The translations under genes and the position numbers were made by a program. A DNA stretch of 64,000 bases from Cepaea nemoralis (taxonomy: Eukaryota > Mollusca > Gastropoda > Stylommatophora > Helicidae), in the NCBI GenBank assembly GCA_014155875.1, contig JACEFZ010026854.1, forward strand, positions 563,501-627,500, given 5' to 3'. Within the stretch, counting starts at the first letter, position 1, and every line of letters starts with the position of its first letter. Positions 49,151-58,694 of the stretch are shown piece after piece. Below the pieces are notes generated by a model, which made no database searches, was not told the origin of the DNA, and was given only the letters and a program-made list of their open reading frames with translations.

Positions 49151-49715
49151 CTTCATCCATCCATCATATGCCATCCTAATAAGCGTGGGCTGTCATGTTC
49201 TGTCATCTCACTCGATCATCAGAGTCGTGGATCAGCTCCGTGTTCCTGTCTCGACCATGCTACGTGGCCATACCATCCAGGTATTTACTTCTCGGTCTTC
49301 CCCTTGGTCTCTTCCCTTCGATCTTACCAGTTGTCACCGAGTTCTCCAAGTAATTTCTTCTCATAACAAGCCCAAAAAAATTCTGACTGTCTACGTCTAA
49401 TGACTCTAATCAGTATACGATCTTCATTTGTTTCTTGAAGGACTTGTTCATTGGATTTTTCTGTCTGTCCATGGTATTCTTTGCATTTTGCTGAGAAACT
49501 GCATTTTCACAGCCATCAGCTGTTTTTTTTTCCAGCTTGACTGCTCATTGTGCACGCTTCACATCCATACAAAAGTACATGTTCTATGTAGCACTTCAAC
49601 ACACTTTTTCACGTTTCAATTGATATCGTTTTATTGGTCAGTATGTTTTTCATCTTGCAAAAGACCACATTCGCAATGGCAATTCTTGTTCTAATGTCTA
49701 CAAGGCATCTCCCAT
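49147..49715 (-). pseudogene. LINE-A, 3' fragment in a peroxidase intron
   Basis: Minus-strand copy of 22380-23025, from the RTRIAIANVVFCKMKNILTN segment (right) through a KIEGKRP-RPRSKYLDG linker to the 3' end near 49160. Frameshifted and 5'-truncated. Confidence 0.7.
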
Positions 49716-49858
49716 CAGATCCATCTCCCAACCCATAAACATATAGATACGCACAAAGACAGACGCAATAGACACAGTTATGCGTGCACGGGCACACATA
49801 GCTCGAGTCTACGCACACCTACACACACATACATACATGCATTCATGCCTCCATCCAT

Positions 49859-49860
49859 GC

Positions 49861-49917
<57 letters not shown>

Positions 49918-50018
49918 GGCAGGCAGACAGGCACGCAGACAGACAGGCAGGCAGGCAGGCAGACAGACAGACAGGCAGGCAGGCAGGCAGACAGACAGAC
50001 AGGCAGGCAGGCAGACAT

Positions 50019-50069
<51 letters not shown>

Positions 50070-50337
50070 GGCAGGCAGGCAGGCAAACAGACAGACAGGC
50101 AGACAGACATGCAGGCAGGCAGGCAGACCGACAGACAGACAGACAGGCAAACAGACAGACAGACAGACAGACCGGCCGGCCGGCCGACCGACCGACCGAC
50201 CGTCCGACCGACCGACCGACCGACCGACCGACCGACCGACCGACCGACCGACCGACCGACCGACCGACCGACCGACCGACCGACAGACAGACAGACAGAC
50301 CGGCCGGCCGGCCGACCGACCGACCGACCGACCGACC

Positions 50338-50392
<55 letters not shown>
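49859..50392. repeat. Composite GACA/GGCA/GACC tetranucleotide array
   Basis: About 535 bases of tetranucleotides. Blocks of (GACA)n alternate with (GGCA)n and long (GACC)n and (CCGG)n stretches. Frames of about 200 codons on both strands (Asp-Arg-Gln-Thr or Ser-Val-Cys-Leu repeats) are artefacts. Confidence 0.95.
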
Positions 50393-50395
<3 letters not shown>

Positions 50396-50522
50396 AGCAA
50401 TCAATCATACAAGCATACACGTATGCTCATAGTACACTTGTCATCGCAGATGTAGAAACGTGCATACATCTATCTACTCTTATACACGTGTATATTTATT
50501 TCAGAATGTAACAGATGCTTAC

Positions 50523-50622
50523 GAAGAGGGTTTCTCAAAGACATTTTTCTGAACTGATGTAAGGTTTGTTTGATGGCAAATCATGTCAGCTAACTTCACC
50601 TTTCTGATTTCTTTCACTTGCT
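50523..50622 (-). CDS. Animal haem peroxidase, exon C
   Basis: Acceptor TATTTCAG ends at 50623 and donor GTAAGC starts at 50522. Two bases complete a Glu codon begun in exon B (phase 1), then QVKEIRKVKLADMICHQ, TNLTSVQKNVF and EKPS, leaving two bases (phase 2). This is the family's EIRK-x3-A-x-(I/L)-C block followed by QxxVF. It contains one N-glycosylation sequon (NLT) and the conserved Cys of the C-terminal disulphide. Too short to be found as an open frame on its own. Confidence 0.85.
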
Positions 50623-50796
50623 CTGAAATATCAACACAATGTTTATTTAATAACAAGAAATCGTTTTTGGGTGGAGAGCGACGTTATGCAAAGGACCTGA
50701 TACATGATGATAATGATGCTGATGAGAATGATGATGAGATGTGACATATTTTTACTAATAAAACTATACTATTTCTACTAACATTATATTTATCTC

Positions 50797-51140
50797 TATG
50801 AAAACTATACAAACGATGTGGTTAGAATAGATGGCGAGACATCAGATTGGTTTGACATCAAGCAAGGATTCCGTCAGGGATGTGTGCTGTCCTCCTATTT
50901 GTTTAACCTGTACGCCGAAAATATAATGAGACATGTAAGAGATGAAATAAACAGGGAGCTATATGATGCCCTAAATATCGGTGGCCATGACATACCAGGG
51001 ATTTGGTATGCTGATGATACAGTGTTTTCAGTTAGCCTTGAATGATGGGTGAATGATATAATGTATGAAAGAGAGTGATAGAAAGGCAGAATATAAGACG
51101 GGCCTGCGTGCCCAATTCTTAACCCTTAGAAAATAAAGTT

Positions 51141-51174
<34 letters not shown>

Positions 51175-51970
51175 ATTGCTATCCACAACACAGACTGGTA
51201 TAGAAAACCTAATAGCCTCAACCCAAGTGAATAGTGAAAATCACAACTTATATCTTAACATAGCAAAAACAAAGATAATGCATACAGATAAAACGACTAT
51301 GGAGAAAGACATATATGTTAATGAGGAAAAATTGGAGGTGGTGGAAAATTTTGTATATCTTGCGTCATTGATTACTAACAACGGTGACACAATGAAAGAA
51401 ATTAAACGACGACTTGCAATTGCTTTTCAAAGACTAAAATAACTGAATAAATTATGGAATGGGACAGACATAACTACAAAAATTAGATGTTTTTTTTAAA
51501 ATTAGATTTTAGATGTTTAAGAGCATGCATATTTCCTATTGCAACATACGCCTGTGAGACCTGAACACTTACTAAACAAGCTGAACAGCGCATACATGCC
51601 TTTGAATATAAATGTTATAGACGGTTTCTAAGAATATCTTGGGTAAAGAAAAGAACAAATGCATCCATACTTCTAGAGCTGAATATTGAAGAAGGTTGGC
51701 TATTAAAGACGATAAAACAAAGAAAACTGAAATATTCTGGTCACATCAAGCGTCACGAAAGTTTGGAGAGAACAATAATGGAGGGCTATATGCCTGGGAA
51801 GAGAGGAAGAGGAAGGCCAAAGAGATGATGGGTGCAGGATGTGGCGGATGATCTCCAGATGGGTGTATCGGACGCGGGACATCTTGCTTATGATCGAGAG
51901 GTTTTCCGGAAGATTGTTGTGGGAGCGAGGTTCTGCAAAGGACATGCTATTGAATGAATGAATGAATGAA
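50797..51970 (+). pseudogene. LINE-B reverse transcriptase fragment in a peroxidase intron
   Basis: Plus strand, antisense to the peroxidase gene. It starts inside the palm: DIKQGFRQGCVLSSYLFNLY (motif B), then WYADDTV (catalytic YADD). An insertion (51027-51173) follows, then LLSTTQTGIENLIAST, NIAKTKIMHTD, and after further frameshifts CYRRFLRISWVKK, GKRGRGRPKR and a tail ending IVVGARFCKGHAIE. The 3' end is a (TGAA)n run (51945-51972). 5'-truncated and dead. Confidence 0.8.
51027..51173 (+). mobile_element. Small insertion with (TTG)n tail inside LINE-B
   Basis: Interrupts the reverse transcriptase between YADDTV and LLSTT. It ends with aataaag and a (GTT)n run, as a short retroposon would. 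No clear target duplication was found, so the left border is approximate. Confidence 0.5.
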
Positions 51971-52068
51971 AACTATACGTAGAGATGTCAAATGTTTATT
52001 TGTATCCATTAAAACTATATTTATCTATAATAAACACTTATTTATATTAATGGAAATGGTATTCTTAC

Positions 52069-52229
52069 CATCCGTGAAATGGTGTTGATCATTATCAAAG
52101 AAAAACCGGTCGCTATGTTTCAAAGTGTAATACTGTAAGCCCACCAAACAATTGAAGGTTGGGCCTAAGAGACCACTCTCAGGTACTTCCATAAGCCCTC
52201 CCACATAGAGGTCAATGTCATCAACAGAC
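52069..52229 (-). CDS. Animal haem peroxidase, exon B
   Basis: Acceptor TTCCAG ends at 52230; donor GTAAGA starts at 52068. The first base completes a Lys codon from exon A (phase 2), followed by SVDDIDLYVGGLMEVPESGL, LGPTFNCLVGLQYY, TLKHSDRFFFDN and DQHHFTD, leaving one base (phase 1). VDDIDLxVGGLxE, GPTFxC and DRFxxxN are hallmark motifs of animal haem peroxidases (myeloperoxidase, peroxidasin and chorion-peroxidase superfamily). The Cys in TFNCL pairs, in relatives, with the Cys encoded in exon A. Confidence 0.93.
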
Positions 52230-52464
52230 CTGGAATGTTGAAACACATGTTTAAAACCAACAATATTGCACAATGTTTAATTATGGTGTTTCCAATTTAT
52301 ATCATGTTTTCCACAAATTCGCAATTGTTATGTCTCCGGCATCACCAACATCCGGTCAGTCTCACATCCATGCTGTACTCAGCTATGATTAGGATACAGT
52401 TATTCAAGATATATGATTTAGCTCAATAATGTTCACAGAATCGATTATTCTACACATATATAAT

Positions 52465-52800
52465 CAGCATGTACCAAGCCAGCTGGCGTAGACCTTCATG
52501 TCTCTCCACATATCTCGGTCTTTGCTGTTTTGGATCAACTTTGCTGCTTACATTCCTTCATGCCACCGTCTCAATCCATCTATCATTATTTCTCTTCGTT
52601 GGCCTCTGCCTATATTCCCTTCGATCTTTCCTGTCGTCACAAGGGAAAGAAAGCTGCTTGTCTGTCTTCTTATTGTTGTATATACTCTTCTAGTTTCATT
52701 AGACTCTTTTAGGCAATCGTTGTTATTTACTCTGTCTGTTCAAGGAATTTTGCAACATTCGTCTTAGGAATCACATCTCTATTGCTTCCAGTGTCTTTTT
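52465..52800 (-). pseudogene. LINE-C, 3' end in a peroxidase intron
   Basis: On the minus strand, with stops, it reads MEAIEM-FLRRML, then KIEGNIGRGQRREIMIDGLR, LIQNSKDRDMWRDMKVYA and GT with a stop: the usual end of a LINE polyprotein (DRDxWR...GT*). The upstream part is missing. Confidence 0.65.
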
Positions 52801-53419
52801 AATTTTTCTTTTCCCATTTACGTTACTTAGATATGCAAAATACAGTTGGCTAGACTTCTTCATAATGTACCCATTCTGTAACTACACGCCTAATATTCAC
52901 ACATCTATTGGGCATATTCATAGAATCTTAAACTTTACATAATCTGGCTCATCAACATTGACAAGTTAGTGACTCACTGTCAGCACAGATTTCAGGTAAA
53001 AACAAAAGAACATTAGGAAATAATAGAATCCGGATGTTGTTCTAGGCCAGCCAGGTTGTATGTTGTTGGGTTTAGTCCAATAGCCGGTGCGATAACGACC
53101 ACATCGCCCACCAAGTGCCGATTTGTTTTTTGAAAATATGGTTCTAATACCACAGTAAGAAGGTGTAATATAGTCCTTTACATTACTTTACTATTGTCCA
53201 ACAGGAAAGAATATGGTAGCACACAGTAACATTGCACATTCACACCGTTTCCTTTCCATGTTTTACTGAACAGATTGTGTAACTCAATATTTGAGTTTAA
53301 TACGTTTTTTCACGTGCTTTCTAAAGAAAGACTCGCGCATGTGCTGCGGCGATTAATCTTGAGGATTCGTACAACGCAGTACCGTAGATTTGTTTTACTA
53401 TTTCAACTAGGTTTCAACC
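52801..53419. other. Intronic sequence, nothing recognised
   Basis: Within the 6.3-kb peroxidase intron. No motif found. Confidence 0.4.
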
Positions 53420-53850
53420 ACGTAAAAGTGGGATACTGGAACTGTCGTAGTAACAGGCAGAGAGGTCCTGTATTGGAGAGGCTAATATATGATGTTGATG
53501 TCCTCATGCAAATACCATTGCCCTGGGTACGCCAGTTATATAAACCCTACTGGGCAGAATAGACATGGGCAAGGTCTGCTGGTGAAGGAAGGAGTGAAGC
53601 ATGTGGTACTTGACTTGAGCCCGTGGAATCACAGTGCAAGAGAGGTCCAGGGTATACAAATGGAGATTGGTGTCTTAAGTTAGAACACCATAAATGTATA
53701 CGCCACAGTGGACTGTTTTATCAGAAAGGAACACTGGGACTGGCTTAAGGAATTGGAGGAATTACCAGGTGATAGGCTACTCTCATATGTGGAGACTTCA
53801 ATGCGAGGAACAGAAATTGGAACTCCAACTCACCATCACTAAGTTCAGGA
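53420..53850 (+). pseudogene. LINE endonuclease (APE-type) fragment
   Basis: Frameshifted remnant of the N-terminal nuclease of a LINE: WNCRSNRQRGPVLERLIYDV, then GQGLLVKEGVKHVVLDLSPW, AREVQGIQMEIGV, and near 53780 a CGDFNARNRNW-like stretch (GDFNA is the family's metal and phosphate-binding motif). It resembles the partner of an RNase-H-bearing LINE such as 45640-46520. Confidence 0.6.
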
Positions 53851-54226
53851 AAATATCGCTCAAATGCACTTTCTAGCGCTGTCAAGTGCTGCAAAATGTC
53901 ATTGTTTGTGCAAATGGTGAAACTACTTCTTCTTTATCACCTACAACAAGAACGGATGACAGCTTCTCAATCATTGCAATATTTTTAATATTAACCTTTC
54001 TTTTTAAATTTTCCAGCTTACTCACAAGAGCTTTCAAGGAATCCACAAATTATATGGTATTTGGATTCCTTCCTTACATCTGAAGGTTGGGTTTATTCAT
54101 CTGCACAAATATATCAACTAAATTGGCAAGGCACATGGTCCATTTCTCATCATTCAGCCAGGCAAACAATGCCACCCTACCCTGAACTTCAAAGATAATT
54201 TGAGATCATCTCTCAGCTCATATACT

Positions 54227-54428
54227 CGCGCAGTTACATTTGATCATCTCTCAGCTCATATATTCGCGCAGTTACATCTCCTCTTGATATACTCGCGCAG
54301 TTACATCTCCTCTTGATATACTCGCGCAGTTACATCTCCTCTTGATATACTCGCGCAGTTACATCTCCTCTTGATATACTCGCGCAGTTACATCTCCTCT
54401 TGATATACTCGCGCAGTTACATCTCCTG
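54227..54428. repeat. 29-bp tandem repeat upstream of the RTE-like LINE
   Basis: The element cgcgcag recurs at 54227, 54265, 54294, 54323, 54352, 54381 and 54410, giving a 29-base period after a first 38-base step. The unit is tgatatactcgcgcagttac plus atctcctct. The array stops where the LINE 5' region begins. Confidence 0.9.
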
Positions 54429-54451
54429 CTTGAGCTTGAGTTTCTCAATGA

Positions 54452-54505
54452 CCCTGAGAGCTATGCCGGCGGTAGCGTAGCTACCAGCAGGGCCTCCCAA
54501 GCCGG
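54452..54505 (+). ncRNA. Candidate nested pseudoknot (HDV-like ribozyme topology) at the LINE 5' end
   Basis: Three stems are exact: CCCTG (54452-54456) with CAGGG (54488-54492); CCGGC (54466-54470) with GCCGG (54501-54505); and the hairpin GGTAGC/GCTACC (54471-54476 with 54480-54485) inside. The strand order 1-2-3-3'-1'-2' is that of HDV-like ribozymes, which are known at the 5' ends of RTE, R2 and related LINEs. Against it, stem 1 has five pairs rather than seven, there is no room for stem P4, and the start is not at the element edge. Cleavage activity is unproven. Confidence 0.4.
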
Positions 54506-56095
54506 ACAGGTCAAATTGTAGAGAACAGACAAAGAGAAACACACTGGTCCTCCAGGTTGGGGGTTGAAGCGTGGGGTTAACATCCCCACCTTTGTAAAAT
54601 CCTTTCTTTGTTACGAAACAGATACATGAGCCTCGATATCGGACTGACTTATCTGGACAACGACTTTGGAACGTTAAAGGACTTTTGAGATTTGGAACAT
54701 GGAATGTACGGACACTATATCGAGCTAGAGCGGCCGAAGAACTAACCCGTGAACTGGTTGAATATCAAATGGATATAACAGCAATTCAAGAAATAAGGTG
54801 GCCAGGAGAGGGTACATTAGAGCAAAATGGAATGATTATAATATATGGAGGAAACACCCAGAATAAACATGAATTAGGAACAGGATTTGTCATCAAAAAA
54901 GAGTTATGGGGGAACGTTTTAAACTTTAAAGCTTTTAATGACAGGATTAGTAAATTACGAATAAAAGGTAAATGGAAAAATATAACGATGATTAATGTAC
55001 ATGCACCTACTGAAGAGAAAGAAGATGATATTAAAGAAGACTTTTATAATGATCTGGAAGATGTCAGAGAAGAAACTCCAAACAGGACATCCTGATTGTG
55101 CTGGGAGACTACATTTCAAGAAATCCTATATGTAATCACACGACTTAAAAACAATAAGGCAACTGGGACTGATGTAATTGCTGCTGAATTTATAAAGGCA
55201 GGTGGCCATGCATTACATCTAAAGCTATACGAAACAATAATAAAAATCTGGAGGACAGAAGAATTACCCCATGACTGGAAATAGTCATTATTGATACCTA
55301 TCTTTAAGAAAGGAGACAAGTTCCAATGTGGAAATTATAGAGGAATATCACTACTGTCCACAAGCTATAAGATACTATCCGCAGTATTACTAAATAGACT
55401 AAAACCATATTCAGAAGACATATTAGGTGACTACCAGCGGGTTTTAGACAAAACAGATCAACAATAGATCAGATATTTATCTTACGACAAATAGCCGAGA
55501 AACATTGGGAATATAAAAGAGATCTCCATAACATTTTTGTGAATTTTAAAAAGGCTTATGATAGTGTCCATAGGAATAGTCTATGGAATGCTATGCAGGA
55601 ATTTGGAATACCAAGGAAGTTAATCAACATGACCAGACTATGCATGGAAAATACTTATAATATAGTAACATATAAAGGCAGGAAATCAGACCCCTTCCAA
55701 ATAACATATGGCTTGAAACAGGGTGATGCACTATCGCCGCTACTCTTCAATCTGGCTCTAGAGAAAGTTGTAAGGAAGGTAAAGGAGGAATGTGATATTG
55801 GAGGAACATCCAAGCTGCTTGGTTATGCAGATGATATAGATATTATAGGGCAAAGTGAACAAAAGACATTGGAAATATTGACTCACTTAAAGGAAAAAGC
55901 CCAACAGATGGGGCTGTTTATCAACCAAGATAAGACAGAATATATGGTAATTTCAAGAGACGGAATGGCTAAAAACTCTGGCCACATACAAATAGATAAT
56001 ATGACCATTAAAAGAACGGAAACATACAAATATCTGGGTACAATCTTCAACTACTCCAACATCATAAGGGAAGAAATACAAACTAGAATCAACTC

Positions 56096-56239
56096 GTTAA
56101 CCCGGTCAACAAATGCCTGCAGAAGTCGGATGTGTCGGCCTAACGGCGCAAGAACGCAGCTCTGCTGTAAACAGGCACAACGCAATCACATCCGAAAAAA
56201 AAAACTCCGGATGAACGAAGAAGAAGAAGAAGAAGAAGA
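56096..56239 (+). mobile_element. 144-bp retroposon with (GAA)n tail inside the RTE reverse transcriptase
   Basis: Flanked by an exact 11-bp duplication AGAATCAACTC (56085-56095 and 56240-56250). Its sequence matches the 3' end of the element at 13149-14811 (shared agtcggatgtgtcggcctaa-like and gcaatcacatccg blocks, then the GAA run). Removing it restores continuity of the surrounding LINE. Confidence 0.85.
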
Positions 56240-56800
56240 AGAATCAACTCTGGAAATAAGATATACTATGCACTACAACATCTACTAAAATCAAAGGCGC
56301 TATCTCGTAACACCAAAATCACAATATACAAAACACTGATCAGACCAGTTGTGCTGTATGGCTCTGAAACCTGGAGTACAACGAAAGGAGACGAAGCCTT
56401 GTGACAAACCTTTGAGAACAAAATTTTAAGACGCATCTTTGGACCCATTAGGACTTGTTCTAAGTGGAGAGTGGAAAAGAAGAAGTAACAAAGACATGTA
56501 TGATCTGTTTAAGTCCCCGCTAATCACTGGTATCATGAAGGCTAATAGACTACAGTGGCTGGGGCATATAGAAAGAATGGGAGATAATAGAGAAACAAAA
56601 CTCCCTTACACTCAGGAATGAAATGACCTTAGACCCCGAGGTAGACCAAGAAGGCGGTGGAGAGATAATACATGTACAGACCTACAAGCACTTGGAATCA
56701 ACGACTGGCAAGAGAAGGTCCACCAGAGAGACGAATGGAGACGGATTGTATCTGCAGCAAAGAACCTCAATGGCTCGGAACGCTGAAGAAGAAGAAGATA

Positions 56801-57334
56801 TATCTCACAATATGGCTGGCATCAAGAAGTAAGGCGATCATGCGTTTCAGCGTCCCATATTAAGGAAAGGTGTATTTCCCACCAGGTAGCAGTTTTATTA
56901 CGAATACATTACTATCCATCATCAAAGCCCATACCGACCTGAGAATTCACACATAAGCGATGATTCGCAATGAATTTCGAAAAAGCAACGTGAAATTGCT
57001 AAATTATTTTGTTAATCATTCCCAACATTTCGTTCAGCCAGAAGACCCATGCAGTTGTGTACACACAAACAATTAAAGGATGTGGGCTCACGCCAAAACG
57101 AAAATAAAACGAATCTCCTGCACGAGCCGTGTGCTTTTTGTCAGCGACATTCGAAATTTTGACCATGGAATAATGAAACTTCTCAATTGAGATAAGCTGT
57201 CTTTTCTGAAATTTTTGGCTTCTTAACGTGAACAATACTTGTGAACACGTAGGAAATACATGTACAACTTTCCTTAATTTGGGAAGCTAATTTTGTTTTT
57301 ATTTATTCATAAATGGATTCAAAACGCTAAAAGT
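56801..57334. other. Intronic sequence, nothing recognised
   Basis: Within the largest peroxidase intron. No motif found. Confidence 0.4.
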
Positions 57335-57405
57335 CAATCAATCAATCATGTGCCATGTCGGAAAGCGTGGGCGGTCATGTCTCGCCATTTCACTCGATCA
57401 CCTAA
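57335..57405 (-). mobile_element. LINE-A, extreme 3' end only
   Basis: Minus-strand 3' end (atcatgtgccatgtcggaaa then gcgtgggcggtcatg on the plus strand) with an (AATC)n tail. The fifth LINE-A copy in the window. Confidence 0.6.
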
Positions 57406-57555
57406 AAGTCACGATTTTCAAAAGTATATATTGCAGGTGACTGAAAGAAATATTTTTTTTTAGATTTACAAATATGGGAGATAATGGTTCATGTTAACAC
57501 CACAGAAACTAGAGAAGCACAGCAGCCAAGGTCTTATCTCTACTTGCGGAAGACT

Positions 57556-57557
<2 letters not shown>

Positions 57558-57616
<59 letters not shown>

Positions 57617-57677
57617 GACAGAGAGAGAGAGAGAGACAGAGAGACAGAGAGAGAGACAGAGAGAGAGACAGAGAGAC

Positions 57678-57720
<43 letters not shown>

Positions 57721-57725
57721 CAGAC

Positions 57726-57779
<54 letters not shown>
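57558..57779. repeat. (GA)n array with GACA interruptions
   Basis: About 220 bases of GA and GACA units. The Arg-Glu and Ser-Leu frames on either strand are artefacts. Confidence 0.95.
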
Positions 57780-57781
<2 letters not shown>

Positions 57782-58489
57782 CTTGTCCTTCCAAGACAAG
57801 ACTTCTTTATTGTATTTTAAAGTTTAAACTGTACGCAATGCTCACACATAATTCAAGAAAAGGGGACGGTCGGTGCAGAACGCGAAGCAAGGACGCTCGT
57901 AGAAGAGAAGCCAAGGGTAGGGGAATAGTGCGCACTAATGTGTTTTGTGTTGTCCTGAAGCCAGGAGTCTGCCATTCTGTGGTCTTAATTCCCCTTCGAA
58001 ACCCTAAAATTCACCCCCCTCAAGGGGGGGGGGGGGGAGACTTCCCTCCTGCTTAAGAACCACTGTCCTAACATGTTTAATGTAATCCCGAAGATATCAA
58101 TAGCTTTTATTGAAAAAGACGACTCATCAATGAGTTTTATCTGAGGGTTATACTTATAGTTTCAATTCTTTACTAACCATTTACATCTATTTTAATTTAA
58201 CAATACCCTGTCGTATGCAATTCAATTATTACTTTAATGTACTGTTTTATAACCATTAAAAACCAAGCAATTAAATTAATGCACCGTTAAGTCACTAGTT
58301 AAGTTAATAAGTGCTCAGAATCGTAGAGTTAACCTCTACAAATAACAATTTGGATATTGACGGTAAAAGCAATGACAGTGCACTGAAGAAAGTGTAAATA
58401 CTAACTAGACTACATTCAGTTAATTTAACAACTGTCCTGGAGAATATGTTTCAACCGCGAGACGTGTATCTAGTCTTGACAACACATAC
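57780..58489. other. Intronic sequence next to exon A
   Basis: A G-run lies near 58025-58038. Nothing else recognised. Confidence 0.4.
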
Positions 58490-58694
58490 TTGTAATGTTT
58501 CTCGAGCTTATATCCTTCAGGGCCCAGGGCCTTGGTGTCGTTAAAGCCTGTGATTGGAGGCAGGCAGCAGATCTCCCTGGCCTGGGCATATGTTGCCAGG
58601 CCTTGATCCCGTCCACGTTGAATATTAGTTGCTGGCAGATCGCTTCCTCGCCCAGTTTTGTTATTGAAGAATAGGTATCGTGAAACGTCTTCAG
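58490..58694 (-). CDS. Animal haem peroxidase, exon A (5'-most exon recognised)
   Basis: Acceptor TATTTTTAG ends at 58695; donor GTATGT starts at 58489. Two bases complete a codon from an unseen upstream exon (phase 1), then EDVSRYLFFNNKTGRGSDLP, ATNIQRGRDQGLATYAQARE, ICCLPPITGFNDT and KALGPEGYKLEKHY, leaving two bases (phase 2) that join exon B. DLPAxNIQRGRDxG is a signature of animal haem peroxidases, secreted or membrane-anchored enzymes that oxidise substrates with hydrogen peroxide. Here the usual His of QRGRDHG is Gln. Two N-glycosylation sequons (NKT, NDT) fit a secreted protein. The haem-ligating residues lie in exons not found, so activity cannot be judged. Confidence 0.93.

Larger units (their letters stand above)
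54430..56800 (+). pseudogene. RTE-like LINE (endonuclease and reverse transcriptase), decayed
   Basis: The 5' leader (54430-54684) is followed by an APE-type endonuclease start, MRFGTWNVRTLYRARAAEEL and ITAIQEIRW, which breaks off after about 136 codons. The reverse transcriptase starts abruptly at about 55096: RLKNNKATGTDVIAAEFIKA, IPIFKKGDKFQCGNYRGISL, then FKKAYDSVHRNSLW (motif A), GLKQGDALSPLLFNLALE (motif B), GYADDIDII (catalytic YADD) and YKYLGTIFN. A retroposon splits it at 56096. The end (about 56630-56790) reads RPRGRPRRRWRDN, LGINDWQEKVHQRDEWRRIV and SAAKNL. The tail is (GAA)n. Stops, an internal deletion and the insertion make it non-functional. It lies in the largest peroxidase intron, antisense. 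Confidence 0.85.

Noticed and set aside
49778..50511. Open frames of about 200 codons on both strands (Asp-Arg-Gln-Thr and Ser-Val-Cys-Leu repeats)
   Set aside because: They arise from the tetranucleotide array, which lacks stop codons in several frames at once; no start context, splice site or domain.
54227..54428. CRISPR-like repeat array
   Set aside because: Units are directly adjacent without unique spacers and the DNA is eukaryotic.
57484..58056. 190-codon Arg-Glu-rich frame and its Ser-Leu counterpart
   Set aside because: Direct translation of a (GA)n array.
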